Shown here: positions 33,064 to 41,804 of the stretch, piece by piece
Layout of the letters: the number at the start of each line of letters is the position of its first letter
Numbering within the stretch: position 1 is the stretch's first letter
Assembly (NCBI GenBank): GCA_040879025.1
Contig: JBBDLF010000033.1
Coordinates: forward strand, 186,001-250,000
Reading direction: 5' to 3'
DNA: 64,000 nt
DNA from: JBBDLF01 sp040879025
GTDB lineage: Bacteria; Pseudomonadota; Gammaproteobacteria; Pseudomonadales; Pseudohongiellaceae
Position numbers and translations under genes: made by a program
Notes under the pieces: model-generated
Told to the model about the DNA's origin: nothing
Database searches by the model: none
Seen by the model: only the letters and a program-made list of their open reading frames with translations

Positions 33064-33489
33064 ATGAAAGTAAGAGAAGTCATGTCCACTCGACCTGAGT
33101 ATATCAGTGCTGATGCGTCCATTCGCGAGGCTGCTCGTTATATGAAGGAGATGAATGCGGGGTTTGCCCCGGTTGCCCAGGATGACAAACTTGTCGGCGT
33201 GGTTACCGACAGGGATCTGACAGTCCGGGCCCTGGCTGACGGCAAGTCACCCGACGACAAGGTTTCATCGGTCGAAACACCGAAGGTTCTTTACTGCCTC
33301 GAGGACGACGAGATTGAAAAAGTGCTCGACAACATGGAAGACCAGCATGTCCAGCGGCTTATCGTGCTGAATAATGCAGACAACAAGGACTTCGTTGGCG
33401 TCGTGACGCTGTCTGATATTGCCGACCATAGCAGCGATGATCCGCGCGTGACCCAACGCATCGTGGATTGCTGCCGGCACTATCACTGA
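33064..33489 (+). CDS. Tandem CBS-domain protein
   Basis: This 141-residue soluble protein consists of two CBS motifs: MKVREVMSTRPEYISADASI to VVTDRDLTVRALADG (about residues 1-60) and VLYCLEDDEIEKVLDNMEDQ to GVVTLSDIADHS (about 75-130). Such stand-alone pairs bind adenosine nucleotides as energy sensors; the ligand here is not predictable. The start is an ATG after AAAAGGAG. Similar short CBS proteins are often induced in stress. It is convergent with the oxidase operon, 27 bp away, with no visible terminator. Confidence 0.9.
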   Translation: MKVREVMSTRPEYISADASIREAARYMKEMNAGFAPVAQDDKLVGVVTDRDLTVRALADGKSPDDKVSSVETPKVLYCLEDDEIEKVLDNMEDQHVQRLIVLNNADNKDFVGVVTLSDIADHSSDDPRVTQRIVDCCRHYH

Positions 33490-33516
33490 AACCGTGAATG
33501 CGAGAAGCCCGGTGCG

Positions 33517-33774
33517 TCAGGTTCTGGTCAGGTAGTCATTCAATGTCAGCCAGAACAGTAGCGCCAGCCAAACCAGCCCCGTCACAGCCGCTGTTCGCGT
33601 CAGGCTGTCCGCGCTACGAAGTTGCATGAACACCAGTGCGATTAAAACAACCTTGGCTACCGCGATGCCGAGATTGGCGATCAGGTTCCCCATCCCCATG
33701 GGTATGAATGAGAGGCCCGCGGTCAATGCCAGTAATCCGAGCAGGCTGACGTAGGTGACTATCAACGATCTCAC
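33517..33774 (-). CDS. ctaF: Cytochrome c oxidase subunit IV (COX4_pro-like)
   Basis: This 85-residue protein has three hydrophobic helices (TYVSLLGLLALTAGLSF, LIANLGIAVAKVVLIALVFMQL, AAVTGLVWLALLFWLTL), matching the small prokaryotic subunit IV of caa3-type oxidases. The central AKVVLIALVFMQLR is a family feature. The start is a GTG with a weak ribosome site. It is the last gene of the long minus-strand respiratory unit, 96 bp after the subunit III stop, the largest gap in the oxidase part. Confidence 0.85.
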   Translation of the reverse strand: MRSLIVTYVSLLGLLALTAGLSFIPMGMGNLIANLGIAVAKVVLIALVFMQLRSADSLTRTAAVTGLVWLALLFWLTLNDYLTRT

Positions 33775-33870
33775 AATAATCTCACTCTGTTTTCACCGCA
33801 GTTTCCTCTGGTCAAAAGCGCGACAGGATACCGGGGAAGCTCTGGACAACTTTGCAGAGCGGCCATCGAG

Positions 33871-34509
33871 TTATTTGATCAGATACAGAATGGGAAACAC
33901 CACAACCCAGATAACATCGACGAAGTGCCAGTAAAGCGCACTGACCTCAAGCTGCCTTTCGAGCCGGGCCCTATCAGAACAGCGAAAACTCAACACCAGC
34001 ATGGAAACAATCAACCCGACACCGATCGCCAGATGCAAGGCATGCAACCCGGTCATGCTGAAATAGACATGAAAGAAGAGGCGAACCTGATCCGCATCGG
34101 GTCCTGAATAGCTGAAAGAGCCGAGAAAGGGAACCAGGCCTTCCGCGTATTCGAGGTAGTACTCCAGACCCTTGATCGCCAGGAATACTAGCCCCAGACC
34201 CACCGTGGCGGCCATCGCCAAACGTGCGGACCGCAGTCTGTCCTGCCGCAGCAACAGCTCTGACATGGCGATCGTCAAACTGCTGCTGAGCAGGATTGCC
34301 GTGTTGGCTGTCGCCAGCCACAAATTCAGGTGGCTGCTCGCTTCAGCGAACGCCTCCGGGTAGGCTTGCCGGTATATTGTATAGACCAGGAACAAGCCGC
34401 CAAAGAAAAGTATTTCGCTGCCAAGAAATACCCACATACCCAACACATCGGTACTGTGTTGCTGCTCGGCGTCCTGAAACTGTTCCTGCACATGGACGTT
34501 TTCTGTCAT
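33871..34509 (-). CDS. ctaE: Cytochrome c oxidase subunit III
   Basis: This 212-residue integral membrane protein has five hydrophobic helices. FLGSEILFFGGLFLVYTIYR near the N-terminus, FFHVYFSMTGLHALHLAIG in the middle, and ALYWHFVDVIWVVVFPILYL at the C-terminus are conserved subunit III blocks. It starts 4 bp inside the end of subunit I (ATGA). It supports the oxygen-reducing core and proton uptake in the inner membrane. Confidence 0.95.
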   Translation of the reverse strand: MTENVHVQEQFQDAEQQHSTDVLGMWVFLGSEILFFGGLFLVYTIYRQAYPEAFAEASSHLNLWLATANTAILLSSSLTIAMSELLLRQDRLRSARLAMAATVGLGLVFLAIKGLEYYLEYAEGLVPFLGSFSYSGPDADQVRLFFHVYFSMTGLHALHLAIGVGLIVSMLVLSFRCSDRARLERQLEVSALYWHFVDVIWVVVFPILYLIK

Positions 34510-36155
34510 GCCCGGTCCGGTACCAATGGGTTATCACGGTCATCAGTGTGGTAACTGTAGGGTTCCTGCGCCACGACGACCGGTTCGGAGAAGTTGTGCG
34601 GTGGCGGGGGTGACGCTCCGGACCATTCCAGCCCGCTGGCATTCCAGGGGTTGCCGGGCGCTTTCCTGCCGGCGAAGGCAGACCACCCCAGGTTGAGCAG
34701 GGGTAACAGATACCCAATCGCCAGAACGACCGCTCCGACCGAAGACACCAATTGAAGTGATTCATATTCCGGTGGATAGCTGTGATAGCGTCGCGGCATA
34801 CCGAGGTATCCGGCCACAAACTGCGGAAAAAACGTCAAATTAAAGCCGATGAAGCTGATTATCGCCGAAAGCTGGCCTACGGTTTCGTTATACATTCTGC
34901 CGGTAATTTTCGGCCACCAGAAGTGCATGCCGCCCAGGTAAGCCATAACCATACCTCCCACCATAATGTAGTGAAAGTGGGCCACGACAAAATAGGTATC
35001 GTGTACATGAACATCCACTGCGATAGAAGCCAGCACCAGACCGGTCAAGCCGCCGAGTGTGAAAAGCCCGACAAATCCCAGTGCGTACAGCATTCCGGTC
35101 TCAAAGGAAATTGACCCCTTGTACAGAGTGGCCGTCCAGTTAAACACTTTGATCGCCGAGGGCACCGCCACCATAAAACTGAGCAAACCGAAAACCAGGC
35201 TGGCGTAGGCTGACTGGCCACTGACAAACATGTGATGTCCCCAGACCAGAAATCCGATAAAGGCAATGGCCAGTATGGAATAGGCCATGAACCGGTATCC
35301 AGCGACCGGCCTGCGCGAGTAGCAGCTGATCAGCTCGCTGGTCACCCCCATCCCGGGAAGTATCATGATATACACCGCGGGGTGGGAGTAGAACCAGAAC
35401 AGGTGCTGAAACAACAGCGGATCTCCACCCAGGGCGGGATCAAAGATACCGATCCCAACCGTCCGTTCAAGTATAACCAGCACCAGCGTGATAGCCAGGA
35501 CCGGCGTGGCAAGTACCAGAATCAGACTGGTCGCATAGATAGACCACACAAACAGTGGAAGGCGAAACCACGTCAGTCCGGGCGCACGCATCTTGTGCAC
35601 CGTCGCAATGAAATTCAGTCCGGTGAGGATGGAAGAAAAACCAACAATAAAAACCCCTGTCAATGCCGCGACCACGTGACTGTTGGAAAACATGCTGGAA
35701 AAAGGGGTGTAAAACGTCCAGCCCGTGTCTACCCCGCCGGCTATCACTGTGTACACCGTGAATATCGCGCCCAGTGTATAGATATACCAACTCAGCAAGT
35801 TCAGTTTGGGGAACGCCAGATCGCGCGCACCAATCATCAACGGAATCAGAAAATTGCCCAGTGTGGCCGGTATAGCCGGTATCAGAAAAAACCACACCAT
35901 GACAATGCCATGCAGGCTGAACATTTTGTTGTAGCTGTCAGCAGTCACGGTGTCGCCCTCGGCAGTGGCAAGTTCGACACGAATTACCGCTGCCATGGCC
36001 GCTCCAACCAGGAAGAAAATCGTGATGGAGAGAATGTACAGCCAGGCGACACGTTTATGGTCGCTGGTAAGTAACCAGGAGCGCAAGGTATACCCGGCGG
36101 TCAGGTAACTTGCCCGAGATGATCGTGAAAGCGTCCCTGAACCGGCATCACTCAT
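34506..36155 (-). CDS. ctaD: Cytochrome c oxidase subunit I (caa3, A2-type)
   Basis: This 549-residue catalytic subunit carries heme a, heme a3 and CuB. The CuB histidines are seen in FYSHPAVYIMILPGMG and WGHHMFVSG; the hemes' His in HDTYFVVAHFHYIM. Upstream is FSLHGIVMVWFFLIPAIP-type sequence with the low-spin heme ligand. The helix VI segment reads YSHPAVY and lacks the glutamate of A1 oxidases (GHPEVY), which marks an A2-type proton channel. It overlaps its neighbours by 1 and 4 bp. The C-terminal extension is short, so subunit III is separate. Confidence 0.96.
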   Translation of the reverse strand: MSDAGSGTLSRSSRASYLTAGYTLRSWLLTSDHKRVAWLYILSITIFFLVGAAMAAVIRVELATAEGDTVTADSYNKMFSLHGIVMVWFFLIPAIPATLGNFLIPLMIGARDLAFPKLNLLSWYIYTLGAIFTVYTVIAGGVDTGWTFYTPFSSMFSNSHVVAALTGVFIVGFSSILTGLNFIATVHKMRAPGLTWFRLPLFVWSIYATSLILVLATPVLAITLVLVILERTVGIGIFDPALGGDPLLFQHLFWFYSHPAVYIMILPGMGVTSELISCYSRRPVAGYRFMAYSILAIAFIGFLVWGHHMFVSGQSAYASLVFGLLSFMVAVPSAIKVFNWTATLYKGSISFETGMLYALGFVGLFTLGGLTGLVLASIAVDVHVHDTYFVVAHFHYIMVGGMVMAYLGGMHFWWPKITGRMYNETVGQLSAIISFIGFNLTFFPQFVAGYLGMPRRYHSYPPEYESLQLVSSVGAVVLAIGYLLPLLNLGWSAFAGRKAPGNPWNASGLEWSGASPPPPHNFSEPVVVAQEPYSYHTDDRDNPLVPDRA

Positions 36156-37093
36156 TACTGTGCCAAAGTCAATGACTGAATGTAAGCTATCAACATGAAT
36201 AGCTGCGCCTCGCTGAGCTGATCGTTATAGGCCGGCATAACGTTGTCGAATCCAGCCACGATGTCTCTGTCCGGCACCAGAATGGAGTCCCGCAGATACA
36301 CTTCATCGGCAACGACGGTGGAGCCGTCCTGCAGATTCACAACGCGGCCGTACAACCCCTCCAGAGAAGGCGCCTGGATTGTTGATCCGGATGTATGGCA
36401 GCCGCTGCAAGCCATGGCATTGAACAATCGTTCTCCCTGCGCCGCCAGGGTTGTGTCGTAGGCGTTGAGTTCCAACCAGAGACTGTAATCTTCAGGTTCC
36501 ATCACTTCAACGACACCATACATTTGCGAATGCTCGGTACCACAATATTCCGCACACATTATGCGATAACGGCCGGTTCGTTCCGCGTTCAACCAGACCT
36601 GGGTATACCGGCCGGGTACCGCATCCTGCTTGATACGAAACGCCGGGAGATAAAGACTGTGTATCACGTCGTCTGATGAGAGCAACAGCCGAATGTTGCG
36701 ATCCACCGGAATATGCAGTTCGTTCAGTTCACGTGCACCGCCGGGATGATAGAACATCCACATCCATTGTTGGCCCACAACTCGTAGCTCAAGTGCATCA
36801 TTCCTCTCCGCCTGGGACTGCAGAAACACTCTGGCGCCCCAGACAAACAAACCGATAAAGATCAGGGTCGGAACGGCGATCCAGGTATACTCCAGCGCGA
36901 GTGGAAAGTCAGGCGGACCTTCCCTCATACTGCTTCGGGAACGCCGATAGCGAATCGAAAATATCAGAATAAGCACAGCAATTCCCGCTACTACAATGCC
37001 GCTCAACCCGGCCATTACCAGGAACAAGCTGTCAACATCGGCCGCAAATTCGGAAGCCTGGACCGCGCCAGTCTGCAATTCGGCATTCGCCAT
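36155..37093 (-). CDS. ctaC: Cytochrome c oxidase subunit II with fused cytochrome c
   Basis: This 312-residue protein has two transmembrane helices (about residues 22-48 and 75-95), then a cupredoxin domain with CuA ligands (His in VIHSLYLPAFRIKQDAVPG and CAEYCGTEHSQM). A C-terminal cytochrome c domain follows, with CSGCHTSG and later NVMPAYNDQLSEAQLFML, where the Met is the probable axial ligand. The fused heme makes this a caa3-type enzyme. I see no N-terminal lipobox. It receives electrons from the Alternative Complex III encoded just upstream. Confidence 0.96.
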   Translation of the reverse strand: MANAELQTGAVQASEFAADVDSLFLVMAGLSGIVVAGIAVLILIFSIRYRRSRSSMREGPPDFPLALEYTWIAVPTLIFIGLFVWGARVFLQSQAERNDALELRVVGQQWMWMFYHPGGARELNELHIPVDRNIRLLLSSDDVIHSLYLPAFRIKQDAVPGRYTQVWLNAERTGRYRIMCAEYCGTEHSQMYGVVEVMEPEDYSLWLELNAYDTTLAAQGERLFNAMACSGCHTSGSTIQAPSLEGLYGRVVNLQDGSTVVADEVYLRDSILVPDRDIVAGFDNVMPAYNDQLSEAQLFMLIAYIQSLTLAQ

Positions 37094-37857
37094 CAGGGTC
37101 GCTTGCGGCTGGAGTCGAGGTAGAAGATAAAAATCGCGAGAAGCACAATGCTTAACACCGCACCGAGCCGGATGAGCTTGAGAACAGACAGGGTATAGCG
37201 CCCCGTCGCCTCATCGTAGCGATAACAAAGCATCAACAGGCTGTTGCCGGCTTCGACCATGTCGCCTCTGTGGGCGGCAACGATACTGGCGCGCAACGTG
37301 TCGGGTTGCTGGTTAACCCCATGAAGATAGGACGATATAGTCCCCTGCGGCGTCATAACAACCGTTACTGCCGGGTGCAGGAACTGTTGCAATCGTGAGG
37401 AATAGCGAAAACGAATACCGGTATCATCGCTCCACGCATTGATTGTCGAGTCGTCCGCGGTAAGAAAGTGCCAGTCGTTCTCAATATCGAGCCGCGGGTA
37501 CTCCGCCCGCAGACTCTGTTGATGATGCCTGGCGTCCGGTGGCCCTTCATCAGGGTCAATGCTGACCGCCAGGACCGTGATGTTATTGCGGTAATCCATC
37601 ACGTCCAGAGTTCTTGCCAGTTCACGCAGGCTCAGGTCACACAGTTTTTCGCAGTTGAACCATACAGGCAATAATAATACCGGCTGTCCCTGAAGCAGCG
37701 CTGACAGCCTGACGACCGAACCGGCTTCGTCAAGAAACTCCAACTCTCCCGAAATCGGCTCGCCCACTCGTGGAATGACGCCAACGCCTTCGGTTACTGC
37801 TCGTGAGTCCGACGGTAACAGCAAGATGGCAGCGAAGACCAGTACCGACCGCTTCAT
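37093..37857 (-). CDS. Sco1/SenC-family copper chaperone with C-terminal membrane anchor
   Basis: This 254-residue protein has an N-terminal signal peptide (ending near DSRA), a thioredoxin-like fold with the copper motif CEKLC (PVWFNCEKLCDLSLREL) and a distal His in LHPAVTVVMTPQG. The C-terminus ends in a transmembrane helix (LGAVLSIVLLAIFIFYL), which is unlike classical N-anchored Sco1. The family inserts copper into the CuA site of subunit II, and this gene directly precedes ctaC with a 1-bp overlap. Confidence 0.92.
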   Translation of the reverse strand: MKRSVLVFAAILLLPSDSRAVTEGVGVIPRVGEPISGELEFLDEAGSVVRLSALLQGQPVLLLPVWFNCEKLCDLSLRELARTLDVMDYRNNITVLAVSIDPDEGPPDARHHQQSLRAEYPRLDIENDWHFLTADDSTINAWSDDTGIRFRYSSRLQQFLHPAVTVVMTPQGTISSYLHGVNQQPDTLRASIVAAHRGDMVEAGNSLLMLCYRYDEATGRYTLSVLKLIRLGAVLSIVLLAIFIFYLDSSRKRP

Positions 37858-38210
37858 GGCAAGGGTTGGCTCCGCAGATCGGGGAAGAAAGACTCACTGC
37901 CGTGCTCGGCCAGTAACTGCATCGCCACATTCACCGGAATGCGAGCGATGCGCGATTCCCTGTCAATCCACTCCCATTCATCCAGCTCCGCCTGTTGCCG
38001 GTCGAGCAATTCTGCCGCGGGCGCCAGCTGCAATACCTCATAGTCGTAATAGGGTTGGCTATGGATGGTCTGCGACTGGAACAGCAGCCAGAGAACAAAC
38101 CCTGAAACTGCCAAAAATGCAAACACGATTGCGATCACAATCCACATCGGACCATAGTGTGATAACGCGGGTTGGTAGCTCAATTTCATCTGTTCACGCT
38201 GATGCGCCAT
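37854..38210 (-). CDS. Single-pass membrane protein in the ACIII-caa3 operon, unknown function
   Basis: This 118-residue protein starts at an ATG after AAGGAAC. A short basic N-terminus (MAHQREQMKLSYQPALSHYG) is followed by one transmembrane helix (MWIVIAIVFAFLAVSGFVLWLLF) and an acidic soluble tail (AAELLDRQQAELDEWEWIDRE). It lies 13 bp after actF and overlaps the Sco gene by 4 bp. Constant presence inside the operon suggests a role in assembling or linking the two complexes. I do not recognise the family. Confidence 0.75.
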   Translation of the reverse strand: MAHQREQMKLSYQPALSHYGPMWIVIAIVFAFLAVSGFVLWLLFQSQTIHSQPYYDYEVLQLAPAAELLDRQQAELDEWEWIDRESRIARIPVNVAMQLLAEHGSESFFPDLRSQPLP

Positions 38211-38223
38211 ACTTGAGTTCCTT

Positions 38224-39366
38224 TCAGAGTGATTTCTGTCCTGGCTGGCTTGGTGTACCACGTTCCTCGGTACTCCGATCGCTGCGTAACAACCAGGTGA
38301 AGACGCGTATCCATACCAAAGCAAGCAGCGCCATCAGCACCATGTCGCTGATCAGTCCCGGAGTACCGCCAATCCGATACAGGGGGTGCAGTAGCCAGAA
38401 GGTGTCCAGCAGCCTCCCAAGCATCACCGACAACGCTACGATCAGCAGTCCTGTTGAAGAACGTTTGATGTGTCGACTGAGCAACATGACCAGCGGCAGG
38501 AAAAGGTGAAAAAACAGTAAACCGGTAATGAGCGCCAGTCCCGTCGAACCGCCACGCGTCAGGTACCAGTGGATTTCATCAGGCAGGTTTCCCGACCAGA
38601 CGATCAGATAATCCATGTAAAGGATGTAAGCAAAGAATAGCACCGAAGCCAGTAACAGATTTCCCAGATCCTGTAGCCGTCCCTGCCTCTCTTCTGCGTT
38701 TTTATACTGCCCTGTCACGATAACGACAACGATGGCGAAGGCCAGGGCTCCTGTCAATTGTCCTGCCAGTACGTTGAAACCGATCATTGTATTGGCGGAA
38801 AAAGGATCCAGTGACAGCACCCAGTCTATTGCGAACAAAGTGACAGTCAGTACCAGAACGATCAGCCCGGCCGCTGCCCGCGGAGCCAGCGTGCGTGACC
38901 GACGGGATGACTGCCAGACGTTCATTGAAGCGGCAATCACAAGCCACAGCGTGAATATGACCACCGTCCGTATCGCCACATTGATACTACCCAGGTAGGC
39001 TGATCGATTACTGGTATCAGGGGACACCGAGTCCTGCCACGGATAAAGCAGCGAGGAAAATGTCAGTAACGGCACGAACAGCAACGCCAGTAAAGGCAGG
39101 GTTGCCACCGCGGCCCGGCATGGTCTTAGAATGGTTTCGCCCCAGCCGCCTCCGCTTAGTTCATGAATCATAAGCAGTAGCAGGGATCCCATGGCGATGT
39201 TCAGCCAGAAAATCAGAGCAGGTACATAACTGCGCAACCAAACCGCCGGGTCCAACCCGATATCCGGCATGATGACAGTAAACAGTGACGCCGTCAGCAC
39301 GGTGAACAGAACGACAGCCACGGTCACCGCGCGCCAGCCGGGAACGACAAATGATTCCTGTTTCAC
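38224..39366 (-). CDS. actF: Alternative Complex III subunit ActF (NrfD-like, quinone-binding)
   Basis: This 380-residue polytopic protein has about ten hydrophobic helices, for example VTVAVVLFTVLTASLFTV, LIFWLNIAMGSLLLLMIHEL and the two C-terminal segments. It is the second, shorter NrfD-like subunit of Alternative Complex III, which accepts electrons from quinol. GGGWGETILRPCRAAVATLP after helix two is typical. The start overlaps actE by 4 bp (ATGA). Identification relies on gene order plus helix pattern. Confidence 0.88.
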   Translation of the reverse strand: MKQESFVVPGWRAVTVAVVLFTVLTASLFTVIMPDIGLDPAVWLRSYVPALIFWLNIAMGSLLLLMIHELSGGGWGETILRPCRAAVATLPLLALLFVPLLTFSSLLYPWQDSVSPDTSNRSAYLGSINVAIRTVVIFTLWLVIAASMNVWQSSRRSRTLAPRAAAGLIVLVLTVTLFAIDWVLSLDPFSANTMIGFNVLAGQLTGALAFAIVVVIVTGQYKNAEERQGRLQDLGNLLLASVLFFAYILYMDYLIVWSGNLPDEIHWYLTRGGSTGLALITGLLFFHLFLPLVMLLSRHIKRSSTGLLIVALSVMLGRLLDTFWLLHPLYRIGGTPGLISDMVLMALLALVWIRVFTWLLRSDRSTEERGTPSQPGQKSL

Positions 39367-39905
39367 TGAGTCCGCGCTTCCAGTTGCCGGGCAATCTCGG
39401 GGAACTGTTCCAGCGGTGCCTGTCGGCTGAGTTGCAGTGAACGAATATACACGGCTATGGCCCAGCGGTCCGAAGGGGGTATCCTTTCGGCGTAGGAATA
39501 CATCACGCCGTAACCCTCGGTAATCACTTCAACAAAATACGCTTCCTCTACTTCGACCAAACGGGGTTCGTGAAAGGACGGGGGTTCGGGAAAGCCGTGC
39601 AACACCCCGGGGCCATTACCATAACCGGAGGCGCCGTGGCAGGGTACGCAGAAAATGGCGTACCGTTCCCGGCCCCGGATCAACGTCTCGATGCGGTAAT
39701 CCGGCGAACGCGCAAGCTGTTCGGATTCGGGTGCGTAGGCCACGGTATTGGCAGGCGCCGGCAATGCAGACTGGTTGCCGGGGAAGCCGGCAGCAGCCTC
39801 GTAGGTTTCGTAGCGAGGCTGATTGTTCATGCGTTGTTCACAGGCACAAAGTGTCAGCACAGCGCCGTAAACCAGGGCGCGCGCGATCGCCAGGTCAGAC
39901 TTCAC
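39363..39905 (-). CDS. actE: Alternative Complex III subunit ActE, lipoprotein cytochrome c
   Basis: A 180-residue lipoprotein starts at GTG 39903-39905, preceded by GGAGGAGG; the frame is open upstream, but the strong ribosome site and the lipobox-like LTLCACEQ decide the start. It has one heme-binding CVPCHGASGYGNGP (residues about 95-110), and a Met later in the sequence (TEGYGVMYSYAERI) is the likely axial ligand. In the complex ActE passes electrons from the pentaheme subunit to the oxidase. The coding region overlaps the end of actD by 11 bp. Confidence 0.9.
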   Translation of the reverse strand: MKSDLAIARALVYGAVLTLCACEQRMNNQPRYETYEAAAGFPGNQSALPAPANTVAYAPESEQLARSPDYRIETLIRGRERYAIFCVPCHGASGYGNGPGVLHGFPEPPSFHEPRLVEVEEAYFVEVITEGYGVMYSYAERIPPSDRWAIAVYIRSLQLSRQAPLEQFPEIARQLEARTQ

Positions 39906-40449
39906 GCGCCACCTCCTCCACCGCTTCAGGTTGACAGTCCAACAGCAGCTTGCGTGTAGCGCCGGCCTCGAACCGTTGATCATCGGCACTGACAAACAGC
40001 AGGAAGCGATCCCGGCTGGCGCATTCAAACCGCGCTGCGGCAAAAAGGGGGTGATGTAATTGGGGTAAGCTGTTCAGGATCAGCACAGCCATCAAACCAG
40101 ACACGGTTGCTCCCAAAATGATCATTTCAAACGTTACAGGTATAAAAGCCGGCCAACTGTTGAGCGGTTTGCCGCCGGAGAGAATCGGGTAATCGATCAC
40201 CGCCGAAAAATACTGCATCCCCCACCCCAACAGCCCTGCAACGATACCTCCGACAAGCATCCAGCGAGGAACACTGCTTTCGCTACACCCAAGTGACTCG
40301 GCCAGTCCATCGACGGGAAATGGAGTGAAGGCGTCCATTTGCGTATAACCGACACCCTGCATTTTACTGACGGCATCCAGCAGTAATTCGGGGCTGCCAA
40401 ATTCAGCAAGGTAGCCAATCCTGGTTTCAGCTACGGACTCGCCGGCCAT
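39895..40449 (-). CDS. actD: Alternative Complex III subunit ActD (DUF3341)
   Basis: This 184-residue protein has an N-terminal soluble part (YLAEFGSPELLLDAVSKMQG, MDAFTPFPVDGLAESLG) followed by two transmembrane helices (about residues 60-80 and 100-122). The C-terminal tail is soluble. This is the DUF3341/ActD pattern. It overlaps actC by 1 bp. The subunit has no cofactor and is presumed to be structural or involved in proton coupling. Confidence 0.92.
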   Translation of the reverse strand: MAGESVAETRIGYLAEFGSPELLLDAVSKMQGVGYTQMDAFTPFPVDGLAESLGCSESSVPRWMLVGGIVAGLLGWGMQYFSAVIDYPILSGGKPLNSWPAFIPVTFEMIILGATVSGLMAVLILNSLPQLHHPLFAAARFECASRDRFLLFVSADDQRFEAGATRKLLLDCQPEAVEEVAREV

Positions 40450-41804
40450 CAGCCAGCCTCCCGATCATGGATCAGTTCTTTCACTTCATGAATTGATACT
40501 GCCGGAAGCAGGCGAATGAACAGCAGCATCAGCATAAAAAACAGGCCGAGTGAACCGATGAACATCATCCAGTCAATGGCATTGCCGGTTTGCACATCGC
40601 GGGCTGACGGCAGATAGGTGTGCGACGGGCCGGAGAATACGATCAGATATCGCTCCAGCCACATGCCGATATTGACGACGATGGCGATGGCGAAAAGGAC
40701 GGGCGGGTTTAGCCTGATCCGTCGCAACCATAACAATTGAATTATGGCAACATTGCAAATAATCATCGTCCAGAAAACCGACGCGAACTCGCCGACAGTC
40801 TGAAATCGCGCGTGTTCGCGATGAAATGCATCACCGTTGTACCAGATCATGAAATACTCCATAAGATAGCCGTAAGCCACCACGAGCCCTGCGGCCAGCA
40901 TGACTTTCGCCATAATGTCAAAGTGGCGAAGAGTGATCAGATTTTGAAGTTTGAATGCGGAACGCAGCGGGATGGCCAGGGTCAGCACCATTGCAAATCC
41001 CGAGAACAGCGCACCGGCGACAAAGTAGGGTGGAAACAGGCTGGTGTGATACCCGGGAACGATGGTTGCCGCAAAATCCAGCGCGATGATACTGTGGACC
41101 GACACAACCAGCGGTGTCGCCAATGCTGCTATGAGCAGGTAGGCGACGCGATAATGATGCCAGTGCCTGGCGGAATTGCGCCACCCCAGCGACAGCAATC
41201 CAAAACTCACTTTTTGCCAGTATTTTTTCGCCCGGTCGCGCATGACAGCCAGATCAGGCAACAGCCCCAGATACCAGAAGACGAGTGACACAAAAATATA
41301 GGTGGCTATGGCAAAAAAATCCCAGACCAGCGGGCTGCGCCACTGGGGCCAGAGTCCCATGGTATCGGGATAAGGTAACAGCCAGTAGAAAAACCCCGGC
41401 CGGCCCAGATGGATAAGAGGAAACAGACCGGCAATACCGGCGGCGAAAATCGTCATGGCCTCAGCAAAGCGATTGATACTGGTGCGCCAGGGCTGGCGCA
41501 GCAAGACTAGTATCGCTGAAATTAATGTACCGGCATGTCCGATGCCGATCCACCAGACCACGTTGACCAGCGGAAATCCCCAGGCCACCGGTATATTGAT
41601 ACCCAGCAGGCCGACACCCGTCACGAATACCCAGGTAACGGTATACAGAAAAAGCAGCGCCAGCGTCGTAAACAATACCAGCAGCAATAGCCAGCCACGG
41701 CGCGTTCCTCCCTGGACTATCGCGGCTATCTGATCGGTAACGGTCGCGTAGGTCAGGCCCGGTTTGATCAGGGGAAAACCGCGCCGCCGCCCGTTCGTGC
41801 TCAT
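40449..41804 (-). CDS. actC: Alternative Complex III subunit ActC (NrfD family)
   Basis: This 451-residue membrane protein has ten hydrophobic helices. INIPVAWGFPLVNVVWWIGIGHAGTLISA is a typical ActC/NrfD segment, and the quinone-site region includes HLGRPGFFYWLLPYP. It passes electrons from quinol to the Fe-S protein ActB. The start shares one base with the actB stop. It is longer than ActF and is the principal quinol-oxidising membrane subunit by family knowledge. Confidence 0.95.
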   Translation of the reverse strand: MSTNGRRRGFPLIKPGLTYATVTDQIAAIVQGGTRRGWLLLLVLFTTLALLFLYTVTWVFVTGVGLLGINIPVAWGFPLVNVVWWIGIGHAGTLISAILVLLRQPWRTSINRFAEAMTIFAAGIAGLFPLIHLGRPGFFYWLLPYPDTMGLWPQWRSPLVWDFFAIATYIFVSLVFWYLGLLPDLAVMRDRAKKYWQKVSFGLLSLGWRNSARHWHHYRVAYLLIAALATPLVVSVHSIIALDFAATIVPGYHTSLFPPYFVAGALFSGFAMVLTLAIPLRSAFKLQNLITLRHFDIMAKVMLAAGLVVAYGYLMEYFMIWYNGDAFHREHARFQTVGEFASVFWTMIICNVAIIQLLWLRRIRLNPPVLFAIAIVVNIGMWLERYLIVFSGPSHTYLPSARDVQTGNAIDWMMFIGSLGLFFMLMLLFIRLLPAVSIHEVKELIHDREAG

